The translations under genes were made by a program, and so were the position numbers. Under the pieces are notes generated by a model. It was not told where the DNA came from, did not search any database, and saw only the letters and a list, made by a program, of their open reading frames with translations. A stretch of 64,000 nt of DNA from Shewanella zhangzhouensis (GTDB lineage Bacteria > Pseudomonadota > Gammaproteobacteria > Enterobacterales > Shewanellaceae), in contig NZ_CP080414.1 in the NCBI RefSeq assembly GCF_019457615.1, positions 2,230,501 to 2,294,500 on the forward strand, read 5' to 3'. Each line of letters starts with the position of its first letter. Positions within the stretch are counted from its first letter, which is position 1. Shown here one piece after another: positions 1 to 8,792 of the stretch.

Positions 1-207
1 TATATTGCTGTTCCTAAAGATGCGGCAGAAGAAGCAATGAAAGCTGCTGGAATGAACGAGTGGCTAGCTATCCACCTCGCAGAAATCCTTGATTGGTTCG
101 CGCAAGGAAACTATGACTATGTAACTACAGATGTAGAGAATGTTCTAGGTCGACCTGCAATTACATTCACAGAATTTGCTGAAGAATTTTCATTATATAT
201 TAAGTAA
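1..207 (+). CDS. NmrA-like NAD(P)-binding oxidoreductase, C-terminal fragment
   Basis: An open frame runs in from the left edge and ends at TAA 205-207, giving the last 68 residues of a protein. The tail carries the pattern (T)DVENVLGRPAITFTEFAEEF, which resembles the C-terminus of NmrA-type/QorB-like NAD(P)H-binding proteins, where a conserved GRP motif precedes a short Phe-rich helix. The Rossmann part lies outside the window. It is followed at 57 nt by a nitroreductase gene on the same strand, so co-transcription is likely. The family call rests on the C-terminal signature only. Confidence 0.6.
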   Translation, partial: YIAVPKDAAEEAMKAAGMNEWLAIHLAEILDWFAQGNYDYVTTDVENVLGRPAITFTEFAEEFSLYIK

Positions 208-263
208 ATTTAATCGCTATAACTCAATGATTCTTTGAATCTTGATAGCTTCGGAGGTTTAAA

Positions 264-1013
264 ATGAATACGGTAATACAGCAATTGCTGAATAGAACTT
301 CAGTTCGTTCATTTTCTGGTGAAAAGGTAAAAGATTCAGATCTGGAGCTTATTCTGAAAGCGGCCCAACAAGCACCGAGTTCAATTAATGCACAGCAAAT
401 TAGCCTTATCGTCACACGTGAAAAGTCTACTATTGAGCAAATTGCTAAAATAGCAGGAGGGCAACCTCAAGTTGCCTCAGCCGAAGTGTTTATTACTATA
501 GTAGTCGATTTCAATCGCACGGACATAGCGTCTCGCCTTGCAAATAAAAAGCAGATTATTGAACAATCCGCAGAGGGAATTATAGTAGGAGCCGGTGATG
601 CTGGCATAACACTAAATGCATTGCAAACAGCGGCTAACAGTCTTGGGTATGGTACAACAGCTATTGGAGGAATACGGAACAATCCCCAGGCCATGATCGA
701 TTTACTTAAACTACCTAAAAAAACGTTTCCAATATTTGGTATTACTCTTGGTGTTCCAAACGAAAGTCTGTTACCGAAGATAAAGCCCCGCGTACCTTTG
801 GAAAGCTATGCGATGAACGAAGTATATAACCATCAACGGGTAGAAGAAGGTGTTAAAGCATACGACGAAACATTGCGAAGATGGTGGGATTCTCAAAAAT
901 TAAATTCGATGAAAACTTACAGTGAAGAAGTCGGCATGTTCTATAGCAACATCTATTTTTCATCTGTTGCAGTGGCGTTTTCACAACAAGGTTTTAAATT
1001 CAGTGATAAATAG
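264..1013 (+). CDS. NfsA-type FMN nitroreductase
   Basis: A 249-residue protein of the nitroreductase superfamily. Members are FMN-bound and reduce nitroaromatics, quinones or flavins with NAD(P)H. The N-terminus LLNRTSVRSFSGEKV is the classic R-(T/S)-x-R-x-(F/Y) FMN-phosphate motif. APSSINAQQ near residue 40 is the second flavin-contact motif, and the GITLNALQTAANSLGYGTTAIGGIR stretch (about 113-137) is the helix and glycine loop. The C-terminal R(R/W)W tail resembles NfsA more than NfsB. A good ribosome site (GGAGG) precedes the ATG. It fits the surrounding redox gene set. Confidence 0.85.
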   Translation: MNTVIQQLLNRTSVRSFSGEKVKDSDLELILKAAQQAPSSINAQQISLIVTREKSTIEQIAKIAGGQPQVASAEVFITIVVDFNRTDIASRLANKKQIIEQSAEGIIVGAGDAGITLNALQTAANSLGYGTTAIGGIRNNPQAMIDLLKLPKKTFPIFGITLGVPNESLLPKIKPRVPLESYAMNEVYNHQRVEEGVKAYDETLRRWWDSQKLNSMKTYSEEVGMFYSNIYFSSVAVAFSQQGFKFSDK

Positions 1014-1064
1014 GAAACATAGTATTTTATTATTTAATTACAAGATTTGGCACAAGGTGGCCGC

Positions 1065-1364
1065 ATGAGCAATGTAATATATACTTATATAGATTTTATA
1101 ATTAAAGATGAGTATTCATTTTCTGAATATTCAAAATTGGTGCCGTTAACCGTCAAGCAATACGGTGGTGAAACTTTGGCAGTGCAAAAGCAAACAGATT
1201 TCCCAATCGGAGGGAGGGATGTACAGGTCCAGATTATTCAAAGGTGGCCTAGCAGAGACTCTTTTGATGCTTGGCACTCTTCTCCAGAGTATGCACCGCT
1301 AAAGGAGATAAGAGATAATCGAGCAATTTGCAATCTTAACATTTCTATATTGCAAGGAATATAA
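1065..1364 (+). CDS. DUF1330-like dimeric alpha-beta barrel protein
   Basis: About 99 residues. The ATG at 1065 is preferred to the in-frame TTG at 1047 because AAGGTGG sits 7 nt upstream of the ATG. The order YGGETLAV, then a central charged strand, then WPSRDSFDAWHSSPEYAPLKEIR matches DUF1330 / ABM-type ferredoxin-like barrels, in which a Trp/Ser-Pro-Glu-Tyr segment is conserved. Function within the family is mostly unknown; relatives are small monooxygenases or dimeric binding proteins. It sits between nitroreductase and quinone reductase genes on the same strand. Confidence 0.65.
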   Translation: MSNVIYTYIDFIIKDEYSFSEYSKLVPLTVKQYGGETLAVQKQTDFPIGGRDVQVQIIQRWPSRDSFDAWHSSPEYAPLKEIRDNRAICNLNISILQGI

Positions 1365-1521
1365 TTAAATTGCACTAAAAATTAAATGCCACATCAGTTA
1401 AGATCGGAGTTTTCCTAATGATTTGCTTTGCTGATGTAGGTATTTAAATAATTTAATTTGACACTGAAATTTAATGTCTTATTACAAGTAAATGCTGCAG
1501 CTAATTATCTAAGAGGTAATT

Positions 1522-2190
1522 ATGAACGTATTAATTGTTTATTGGCATCCTGAACCGTTGAGTTTCAACAATGCAATGTTTCGTACGTCAGTGGAAACGC
1601 TAAAGGCGGCAGGACATAGCGTTAAAACATCTGATTTGCATGATATGAATTTTTTCCCCGTTTCTGGTCGTCATAACTTTACCAGTACTAATAACACCTC
1701 ATTTTTCAAACAGCAAATGGAAGAAATATACGCTACAGATAATAATGGTTTTGTCCCCGAGATTGAGATGGAAATCCAGAAGTTGGAATGGTGTGATCTA
1801 GTCATCTTCCAGTTTCCACTCTGGTGGTTTGGCATGCCTGCTATGCTCAAGGGTTGGGTTGAACGGGTGTTTTCAATGGGTCGAGCATACGGAGGTGGTC
1901 GTTTCTATGAAGATGGTATTTTCAGAGGAAAAAAGGCCATGTTAAGCATTACAACAGGTGGACTAGAAGAACTGTATGTAAAAGGTGGTTGGAATGGAGA
2001 TATAGATGGTATTCTTCGGCCTATTCATCGAGGTATATTGGAGTTTACGGGTTTCTCAGTATTGGCTCCGCAGATAGTTTTTGGACCCGCTAGGACGTCT
2101 GACTTGATGCGGCACATTGAACTCGAAAAATATGCAATTAGATTGAAGGATGTATTTAAAGAGAAAGCTATTGACGTTGGTAGTTATTAA
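1522..2190 (+). CDS. NAD(P)H dehydrogenase (quinone), flavodoxin-2 fold
   Basis: 222 residues of the NQO1/KefF family. The N-terminus MNVLIVYWHPEPLSFN is the first beta strand plus the phosphate-binding loop of the flavodoxin fold. FQFPLWWFGMPAMLKGWVERVF (about residues 97-118) is the diagnostic P-L-W-W-x-x-P-A-x-L-K-G-W segment that holds the FAD isoalloxazine. SITTGG near 143 is the second cofactor loop. The expected activity is two-electron reduction of quinones. AAGAGGTAA upstream is the ribosome site. Its 3' end overlaps the longest frame of the following TetR gene. Confidence 0.88.
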   Translation: MNVLIVYWHPEPLSFNNAMFRTSVETLKAAGHSVKTSDLHDMNFFPVSGRHNFTSTNNTSFFKQQMEEIYATDNNGFVPEIEMEIQKLEWCDLVIFQFPLWWFGMPAMLKGWVERVFSMGRAYGGGRFYEDGIFRGKKAMLSITTGGLEELYVKGGWNGDIDGILRPIHRGILEFTGFSVLAPQIVFGPARTSDLMRHIELEKYAIRLKDVFKEKAIDVGSY

Positions 2191-2221
2191 GTTTGTAAAT
2201 CACATCTTTCGGTGGCTAGTA

Positions 2222-2794
2222 GTGGATATTTTTTCTAAAAATATTATTGCAGAAAAATTGTTGTTTGTATTTTGGTCAAATGGATACCACTTGACTACTT
2301 TACAAGACCTGCAACATGAGTTGGATATGAGGCCTGGTAGTATTTATTACAAGTTAGGCAATAAGGAAGCTCTTTGTAGGTTGGCAATGGAATTCTATAT
2401 AGATGGACTCAACTCAAAATTCCTAGAAGCTAAAACTAAATCCGAATCTCCAATTAAAGTATTAAAGGAGTTCGTTGTTTTGTTGTTGAAAGATTTTAAA
2501 TCCACATCTCCGAATTATTTGTGTTTCTTAATGAAAATTATGACTGAGATAAATGACCGCAATTCTCCATTATTCACTTCTGCCAAAATTGCCATTGATT
2601 CTTTTCATTTCAAAATTGAGTCATTACTCATTGAAGCAAGGGAGCGTGGTGAAATAAGAAATGCAACATGCTGTAAATCTACAGCAATTCTTATTCAGTC
2701 TTTTATTGATGGCGTCCGGATTGCAACAAAAAAAAGTACGCATGATGTTGCTATCGCAGATATTACAGATGACTTTTTTGGTTTTTTATTTTGA
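2222..2794 (+). CDS. TetR/AcrR-family transcriptional regulator
   Basis: About 190 residues if the GTG at 2222 is used; an ATG at 2150 would overlap the quinone reductase gene by 41 nt. The N-terminal part has the TetR helix-turn-helix pattern (AEKLLFVFWSNGYHLTTLQDLQHELDMRPGSIYYKLGNKEAL): an LF..GY start, then a recognition helix ending in S-I-Y-Y-x-x-x-x-K-E. The C-terminal half matches the TetR_C domain length. It probably represses the adjacent reductase genes and responds to an electrophile or aromatic ligand; this is inferred from position. Start codon uncertain. Confidence 0.75.
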   Translation: MDIFSKNIIAEKLLFVFWSNGYHLTTLQDLQHELDMRPGSIYYKLGNKEALCRLAMEFYIDGLNSKFLEAKTKSESPIKVLKEFVVLLLKDFKSTSPNYLCFLMKIMTEINDRNSPLFTSAKIAIDSFHFKIESLLIEARERGEIRNATCCKSTAILIQSFIDGVRIATKKSTHDVAIADITDDFFGFLF

Positions 2795-2915
2795 ATTTTA
2801 TTCTTACTATGGGTTAGTAACAATTCAGCGTTGCCACAAATTTTAAGTTCTTTGATTGCAATAAAATGGCCCTCACATTATTTGAATTAGTAGATTAACG
2901 TTTAGGAAGGAATTT

Positions 2916-3362
2916 ATGAATACCGGTCTTCTTTTGTTTATTGGATTGGCAGCTGGAGCACTAATTCCGATACAAACCTCTTTAAACAGCTTACTAGGGA
3001 AAAGCATGGGACATCCATTGCTTACCACGTTAACTGTATTTCTAATTGGTGGGTTTGCCTGTTTAGTCGGCATGCTCATTGTTAAGCCATCACTACCCTC
3101 AATCGGCTCTTTGAATGCGGTGCCATTGAGCGCATGGATGGGGGGCATTATCTCTCTTTTCTATGTGGTCGTTGTAGTTTTTCTTGCCCCGAAATTAGGG
3201 GTAGGTTTGACCACCGCACTCATTCTAGTTGGACAACTGGTCACAGCTGTTGTTTTGGACCATTTTGGCTTACTTGGCAATGTCATGCATCCAATCAACT
3301 TTATGCGGTTACTTGGCGTTTCACTAATGTTCATGGGTATTTATCTAGTGAAATCATACTAA
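2916..3362 (+). CDS. YdcZ-type DMT family membrane protein
   Basis: 148 residues, almost entirely hydrophobic, with four to five predicted membrane segments. It starts MNTGLLLFIGLAAGALIPIQ and contains an N-S-L-L-G-K segment followed by the PLSAWMGGIISLFYV block. This is the pattern of DMT_YdcZ (formerly DUF606), half-size members of the drug/metabolite transporter superfamily. AGGAAGG lies upstream of the ATG. Substrate unknown. Its location between the TetR gene and the aldehyde dehydrogenase suggests export of a metabolite, but the sequence cannot show this. Confidence 0.8.
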   Translation: MNTGLLLFIGLAAGALIPIQTSLNSLLGKSMGHPLLTTLTVFLIGGFACLVGMLIVKPSLPSIGSLNAVPLSAWMGGIISLFYVVVVVFLAPKLGVGLTTALILVGQLVTAVVLDHFGLLGNVMHPINFMRLLGVSLMFMGIYLVKSY

Positions 3363-3431
3363 ACCAAGAAACATTTAAACTCTGAACCTGCTGCTTGCAA
3401 CTGAATACAGAACATGATTAAAGGCACGCTT

Positions 3432-4910
3432 ATGGCTATCAATATTTCAAATGGACAACTTTTTATCAACGGCGAATGGAGAGAAGGCTCAAGTAACGTC
3501 GTAAAGCCTACCTACAATCCAGCAAATGAAACTTTTATCACTGATATCGCTCAAGCCTCTGAAGCGGATATCGACGCAGCCATTGACGCAGCTGATAATG
3601 CATTCAAAAGCCCAGAATGGGCAGAGATGAGTCCTCTTGAACGGTCGCGTTTACTTATCAAGGTAGCTCAACTCGTTGAGAGAGACGCCGATGAATTGGC
3701 GACATTGGAATCTATCGACATGGGAAAACCAAAGGTGTTTTCTCTCAATATCGATACAAAACTGCTGGCGGATCTCTTCTATTACTACGCTGGAGTCGCC
3801 GCTCAGATAGATGGCGTGACACGTAAAGTCACTCGAACTCAATCATGCGTTGAGCCACTTGCTTATACTCAACGTGTTCCATTGGGCGTTATTGCGGCCA
3901 TTACTCCATTTAATTTCCCAATGTTGTTATCCGCCACCAAGTTTGCTCCGGCTTTAGCCGCAGGAAACACCATCGTGCACAAACCCGCCTCTGCGACCCC
4001 ACTGACAGCGATCAAAATGGCAAAAATTTTTGATGAAGCTGGTTTACCCAAAGGAGTATTTAACTTAGTCACAGGCAGTGGTGCGCTTATCGGAAACAGA
4101 TTGGTAGATAGTCCCAAGGTTAAAAAAATTGCTTTCACAGGATCAACCGAAGTGGGTAAGTCCATTGCAAAGCGCGCTATAGACAGTGTGAAAAAAGTCA
4201 CTCTCGAATTAGGGGGAAAGTCGGCGCACATCATCTTCGATGATGCAAATCTAGATAAGGCCATCACACATGCACTCTTCGGAATCTATTACAACAAAGG
4301 TGAGATATGTACAGCAGGCTCTAGATTGTTAGTTCAGCGCCCTGTTTATGAAGAAGTATTGGAAAGGCTTCATCAGGCCACCAAGTCACTTATTATTGGA
4401 GACCCTCTCGACCTTAATACTACATTTGGTCCTCAAGTTGATAGAAATCAAGTTGATACCTGTCATCGTTACGTCGAGCAGGCCCTTCAGGATGGCGCTC
4501 GTTTGATTACAGGAGGACATCGAGTTTTTCCACTGGGAGATAAAGGACACTTTTACGCCCCTACAATATTGGCTGATGTCGATAACTCAAGTCCCGTCGC
4601 CCAAGAAGAAATCTTTGGCCCCGTTTTATGTGTCATTCCATTCGATACGGAAGATGAGGCGGTCAAGTTAGCAAATGAATCAAAGTTTGGTTTGGCTGCG
4701 GGGATTCAAACGGAGAACATTTCGCGGGCCCATCGAGTTTCCAGCAGATTACAAGCCGGACTCGTATGGGTTAACACCTACAACCAGTTCGATGTCGCAC
4801 TACCTTTCGGAGGCTTTAAAGAGTCCGGTATTGGTCGCGAGCTAGGAACAGAAGTTTTAGACGCTTATACACAAATTAAATCGGTATATATCGATATTGA
4901 GGGCAAATGA
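3432..4910 (+). CDS. NAD(P)-dependent aldehyde dehydrogenase
   Basis: About 492 residues of the ALDH superfamily, oxidising aldehydes to acids. Visible motifs in order: the AITPFNFPMLL cofactor region, HKPASATPLTA (Lys-Pro-Ala cofactor contact), FTGSTEVGKS (Rossmann glycine turn), ELGGKSAHII (general-base Glu), KGEICTAGSRLLVQ (catalytic Cys) and EEIFGPVL. The ATG at 3432 follows AAAGG at a normal distance; the ATG at 3414 has no ribosome site. The stop codon abuts the ATG of the next gene, so translational coupling is likely. Closest in style to broad-specificity betaine/gamma-aminobutyraldehyde-type enzymes; substrate not decidable. Confidence 0.88.
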   Translation: MAINISNGQLFINGEWREGSSNVVKPTYNPANETFITDIAQASEADIDAAIDAADNAFKSPEWAEMSPLERSRLLIKVAQLVERDADELATLESIDMGKPKVFSLNIDTKLLADLFYYYAGVAAQIDGVTRKVTRTQSCVEPLAYTQRVPLGVIAAITPFNFPMLLSATKFAPALAAGNTIVHKPASATPLTAIKMAKIFDEAGLPKGVFNLVTGSGALIGNRLVDSPKVKKIAFTGSTEVGKSIAKRAIDSVKKVTLELGGKSAHIIFDDANLDKAITHALFGIYYNKGEICTAGSRLLVQRPVYEEVLERLHQATKSLIIGDPLDLNTTFGPQVDRNQVDTCHRYVEQALQDGARLITGGHRVFPLGDKGHFYAPTILADVDNSSPVAQEEIFGPVLCVIPFDTEDEAVKLANESKFGLAAGIQTENISRAHRVSSRLQAGLVWVNTYNQFDVALPFGGFKESGIGRELGTEVLDAYTQIKSVYIDIEGK

Positions 4911-5411
4911 ATGACACAAAATAAAATTACCAGTGAGCAAGGCATTATCAATTTTTATCATGCCTTTACAAACAGTGACTTTGAACTCATGGCAACAATG
5001 CTACACGAAGACTGTACGCTCGAGTTTCCCGGGACGAGTTTTCCCAATGTGGTAAAAGGCCGTGACAATATTATTGCCCTACTTACCGGTGTTCAGCAGG
5101 CTATGGGAGGTACACTCGCATTTCACACAAAATGGGCCATGTTCAAAGATGATATGGTGGCCGCACATTGGTACACTACTGGTAATCCCGTTCATGGCGG
5201 GGCATACATGAATCGAGGAGTTGCTTGGTATAAGCTAAAAGATGGTTTAGTACATGAGTTCTTGGACTTTTTTGACACTCAAATCATCACAGCTTTTTGG
5301 CCAAGTGGCGGACTTACAGAAGACTTTTCTGCTGCAGAGTTCACTGTGAACAACCTTTACAATTATGCGCCGTCAAACGTACAACGTTATTTCATTGATT
5401 CGGTGAAATAA
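4911..5411 (+). CDS. NTF2-like (SnoaL) fold protein
   Basis: 166 residues. The N-terminal half, with INFYHAFTNSDFELMATMLHEDCTLEFPG and later GRDNIIALL, is the cone-shaped NTF2/SnoaL fold used by ketosteroid isomerases, limonene epoxide hydrolases and many uncharacterised proteins. The start codon directly follows the ALDH stop codon, so the two are almost certainly translated from one message. A hairpin with a T-run lies 60 nt downstream and probably ends the transcript. Catalytic chemistry cannot be assigned. At least two other NTF2-like genes occur further right in this window. Confidence 0.75.
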   Translation: MTQNKITSEQGIINFYHAFTNSDFELMATMLHEDCTLEFPGTSFPNVVKGRDNIIALLTGVQQAMGGTLAFHTKWAMFKDDMVAAHWYTTGNPVHGGAYMNRGVAWYKLKDGLVHEFLDFFDTQIITAFWPSGGLTEDFSAAEFTVNNLYNYAPSNVQRYFIDSVK

Positions 5412-5472
5412 CAAAACTCGTTTTTAGCTAAATTTCACATCAACACGTTTATTTTGTATACATTGTGTATCG

Positions 5473-5507
5473 ACTCCATCGTTTTTTTTCGACAATGGAG
5501 TTTTTTA
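5473..5507 (+). terminator. Rho-independent terminator after the ALDH/NTF2 pair
   Basis: ACTCCAT (5473-5479) pairs with ATGGAGT (5495-5501), followed by a run of T. It lies about 60 nt past the NTF2-like stop codon and marks the end of the first gene block. Confidence 0.65.
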
Positions 5508-6155
5508 TTCATTTTATTTTAATACCTGAAATTGTAGGTTGAATCGCCACCAATAAACTAGACACTTCCCAACCGTTCTTGTTATTGGTTTTCGAATTTT
5601 ACTGGTGACAGTAAAAGATTCGAACCATGTTTTCGTTGTCTGTTTTAAAACATTTCAATGCAATAAAATATATCACTTCTGGCTTCTACACGATTTGAGA
5701 AGTTTTTACGATTGCTCCGCTTACGATTCATCAGCTGGAAACAGCTTTATGCAACAGCGGCATCAGGGCAATGTCTTTTCTAATTTAGGACTGCATCGAC
5801 CAACCAACAACCCGACGGGAAAATAAATCAACCACCGCCGCCAGATATAACTAGCCCTCATGCGTGCGAATATAGATGATATCTATTACCACGCTTCGTC
5901 AGGGGTGGTCGGATTGAACTGTTGCTGTTAAGCGATTAGGCACAACGATATGGCTGTCGCCCTGTGAACTCTGTGCTTACGATAACCAACCTGTGCTTTA
6001 AGTTCTTCAGATTGCATCAAGCGGAAACCCCGGTTAATGTCAGAGCACTCGCCCTTATTGCGTAAATCAGAGTGGATTTTGTTGCATCCATACACACATC
6101 CTGACTATGACCTTTCCCCGAGATTAGTACCAATCTCTTGATGAGATTTTCCCGC

Positions 6156-6974
6156 TTATGCTGCCTGCTTGGCATACTCAACAGGTGGCATATAGTTCAG
6201 TGAACTATGTGGGCGAACATGGTTGTAGTGTTCACGCCATAGTTCGATTTCGAATCTGGCTTCGTCTAACGTTCTGAACCAGTGCTGGTTCAGGCATTCT
6301 TTCCTGAATTTGCCATTCAGGCTTTCCACAAAGGCGTTTTGCGTCGGCTTTCCTGGCTGGATAAGGCCCAGTGTGATACCCGTTTCCTTGCTCCAGAAGA
6401 ACATCGCCTTGCTGGTAAATTCTGTCCTATTGTCGCAGGTAACCTTGTTGGGCTTACCGCGCTCTTCCATCAATTGGTCCAAGAATCTGGCTACCTGTCT
6501 GCCACTGATGGCCACTGAGACTAATTGCCCGACCATTTCCCGAGAATAATCATCCACGACATTCAGTACCCGAAAGCGCCGACCACTGCTGAGTTGGTCT
6601 GATACAAAGTCCATAGACCAACGTTGATTCGGTGCAGTCGGCACTTCCATAGGCTGCCTTGGCCGGGTCAGTTTCTTGCGCTTCTTTGTCCTGACCTGCA
6701 AGCCTTCCTCGGTGTAGAGCCGATAGGTACGTTTACGGTTCTGGACCCAGCCTTCGCCTCTGAGCAAACCATGCAACATTAGATACCCATAGCGGGGGTA
6801 TTGCGTCGCCAGCGCCTTTAGCCGCTGTCTGAGCCCTGTGTCTGGCGTAGTTCTGGACTGATAGCGAAACGCAGTCCGGCTCAGCCCTGCCAGCTTACAG
6901 GCCACACGCTCACTGAGACTGAAACCTTCAATCAAGTGTTGAGCAACAGGCTTTTTGGCCGCTGGCGTTACCAC
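6156..6974 (-). CDS. IS407-like OrfB transposase (DDE integrase domain)
   Basis: 272 residues with the IS3-family OrfB layout: an HTH_21-like region (RLKALATQYPRYGYLMLHGLLR), then an rve integrase core. The core starts at QRWSMDFVSDQL (first Asp), continues to TCDNRTEFTSKA (second Asp), and ends with FVESLNGKFRKECLNQHWF (Glu). Most relatives, including the second copy here, read D-N-G-T-E; this copy has D-N-R-T-E beside the second catalytic Asp, which may impair it. It is made as an OrfAB fusion by -1 slippage on an A6G run within the orfA/orfB overlap. Confidence 0.9.
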   Translation of the reverse strand: MVTPAAKKPVAQHLIEGFSLSERVACKLAGLSRTAFRYQSRTTPDTGLRQRLKALATQYPRYGYLMLHGLLRGEGWVQNRKRTYRLYTEEGLQVRTKKRKKLTRPRQPMEVPTAPNQRWSMDFVSDQLSSGRRFRVLNVVDDYSREMVGQLVSVAISGRQVARFLDQLMEERGKPNKVTCDNRTEFTSKAMFFWSKETGITLGLIQPGKPTQNAFVESLNGKFRKECLNQHWFRTLDEARFEIELWREHYNHVRPHSSLNYMPPVEYAKQAA

Positions 6975-7231
6975 TTTTTTGACAGCACATCCTTCATCGC
7001 TTCGACTTCCAGCATCTTGTCGGCCAACATCTTTTTGAGCTTGTTGTTCTCGGTCTCCAACTCTCTCAGCCGCTTCGCTTCATTTACTTCCAGCCCCGCA
7101 TACTTGCTGCGCCAGTTGTAGAATGTGCCCGTGGATATGCCCATCTCTCGGCAAATGTCATCGACCTTTGCCCCTGCCTCATGCTGTTTGATGGCCTTAA
7201 TGATTTGTTCTTCGGTGTAGCGTTTCTTCAT
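6968..7231 (-). CDS. IS407-like OrfA (HTH_Tnp_1)
   Basis: 87 residues: an N-terminal helix-turn-helix (KKRYTEEQIIKAIKQHEAG ... ICREMGISTGTFYNWRSKYAGLE) followed by a leucine-zipper-like coiled coil (LRELETENNKLKKMLADKMLEVEAMKDVL). This is standard for IS3-family OrfA, which binds the inverted repeats. Identical in sequence to the orfA of the second copy at 35045-35308. The 3' end contains an A6G slippery run for production of OrfAB. Confidence 0.92.
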   Translation of the reverse strand: MKKRYTEEQIIKAIKQHEAGAKVDDICREMGISTGTFYNWRSKYAGLEVNEAKRLRELETENNKLKKMLADKMLEVEAMKDVLSKKW

Positions 7232-7541
7232 GTTGAGATCTCCATTGGCTCCAGTTTATTGGAAATCTCATCAATGTCATGGTCTTAATTTGGGGGAGAG
7301 GTCAACTACAGCCAGAATTGCTTGATTGACCCAGTAAGTCGGCGATTAGCTCTGTCTCGAACCGAATGAGGATGTTTGCTCTAGGCATAATAACCACTTG
7401 GATGAACATCCAGCAGGTCGCACAGCCAACGTACTGGCCAGCTGCCACGGTGATCCTTGTTAAAGTCGTACCTCAGTCGGACAGCTTTGCGAAGTACGCC
7501 CCGGCTTTTTTTAGAATGTCGAGTTCTACAGTCGCCCTTTA

Positions 7542-8765
7542 GTGGACTAAAGAATCAGGACACCATTTTAGGTGGTAAAGTTGCTATCTAATGGCGAGAT
7601 GTTTCATGACCAGAAAAGACGTTCTTTTACTCCAGAGTTCAAACTTAAGGCTGCCAGTTTAGTGCTCGGCTAAGGCTATTCCATCCCCAAGGTCTGCCGT
7701 TCACTTGATATCGGTGAGGCAGTCAGTTCGAAGCCAGCCGTGGCGGCGCAAAGCCTATGAGCAAAGCCTTGACGCCTGAGCAGCAAAAGATCCAGGAGTT
7801 AGAGGCCAGGAACAATCGCATTGAACGAGAGAAAGCCATTCTAAAAATACTGAAGGGGCACACCGAGGCAACCGCACTCTTAATGCCGAACGTACGCGCT
7901 AATCGACCAATTGAGTGAGTAAGAGGCGGTAGAATTGGTCTGTGCTATGTGCGATATCGAGCCATCCAGCTTTTATGACGACCTGCCCGCAAACACATTG
8001 GTTAATGTGCAACAAACTTCAGCAGTGTCGTGAAATCAATCGCTTACTCACTTAGAGTCGTTCTTTCGTAGGGAGTCGGACTTTAATATAAATGCTACAA
8101 GAGCAGGGGCATCAGGTTGGCCGTTATCGAGTGCGGCGCTGTATAAGAGAATTGGGGCTGATATACAAACAACCCGGTTATTACACTTACAAAACTGCCT
8201 CGGTTGAGAGGTCAGACTTCCCTAATCGGCTGAAAAGGGACTTTACGCAAACGCCCCGAATGTTTGGTGGTGTGGTGATATTACCTACGTTCGGAGAGGC
8301 AGCGGCTGTTGTTATCTGGCACCGGTCATGGACCTATACAGTCGCCGAGTTGTTGGCTGGTCGCTATGAGATAAATCTGACGCAGAATTTGCCGTTAGGG
8401 CATTGGATATGGCGTATGAACAAAGAGGTAGGCCTCAACGGCTGATGTTTCACTCAGACCAGGGAAGCCAGTACAGCAGCCGCTCCTTTTCGCAACGGCT
8501 ATGATGCTACCGTATCACTCCAAGTATAAGTCGTCGGGGAAACTGCTGGGATAACGCTCCCATGAAAAGGCTCTGCCGCAGTATGAGTTCAGAATGTATA
8601 CCAGCCACAGGGTACTCATCTATGAGTGAGCCAAGAAAGACATCACCGAATACCTGATACACTGCTACAATCGGCAACGCCCTCATCAACACAATGGTGG
8701 CGTTGCAGCTGCTCAAGCCGAGGTCCGACTTAACTTACTGTCCGGAAATAGTTGACCATTACAAT
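7542..8765 (+). mobile_element. Degraded IS3-family element (IS3 subgroup)
   Basis: The plus strand reads as a heavily decayed IS3 element. Near the start, pieces of OrfA appear (RSFTPEFKLKAASLVLG, YSIPKVCRSLDIGEA). Pieces of OrfB follow: LIDQLSE, VELVCAMCDIEPSSFYDD, MLQEQGHQVGRYRVRRCIRELGLIYKQPG, then MFHSDQGSQYSS, DNAPMKRL and NRQRPHQHNGG in several frames. Ends reading inward TGGACTAAAGAATCAGGACA (7552 region) and TGGTCAACTATTTCCGGACA (reverse strand, 8740-8760) match as inverted repeats. It truncated the relic to its left. Confidence 0.75.
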
Positions 8766-8792
8766 ATGATTATCGCTAAAATTTCTTCTTTG

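Larger units (their letters stand above)
6108..7304 (-). mobile_element. IS3-family insertion sequence, IS407-like, copy 1
   Basis: A 1197-bp element with imperfect terminal inverted repeats beginning TGACCTCTCCCCCAAATTA at one end and TGACCTTTCCCCGAGATTA at the other. It is flanked by a 4-bp direct repeat ACTA (6104-6107 and 7305-7308), the duplication length typical of the IS407 group. It contains orfA (6968-7231) and orfB (6156-6974) on the minus strand, overlapping in a -1 arrangement. It splits an older IS3-family relic. A second copy lies at 34971-36165 in the opposite orientation. Confidence 0.92.
5535..7541 (-). mobile_element. Degraded IS3-family element (IS51-like), interrupted by an IS407-like insertion
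   Basis: Reading the minus strand from about 7530 down to 5540, and skipping 6108-7304, gives pieces of an IS3-family OrfB in shifting frames. They are ILKKAGAYFAK, RYDFNKDHRGSWPVRWLCDLLDVHPSGYYA, ANRRLTGSIKQFWL, HSDLRNKGE, RLMQSEELKAQVGYRKHR, YIRTHEG, LYLAAVVDLFSRRVVGW and finally ARSDIFYCIEMF with HGS. Stops and frameshifts are frequent, so the gene is dead. The downstream end near 5540 (GAATCGCCACCAATAAACT) resembles an IS3-type terminus. The upstream end is cut by the next relic, so OrfA is missing. The relic carries the 4-bp target duplication of the inserted IS. Confidence 0.75.
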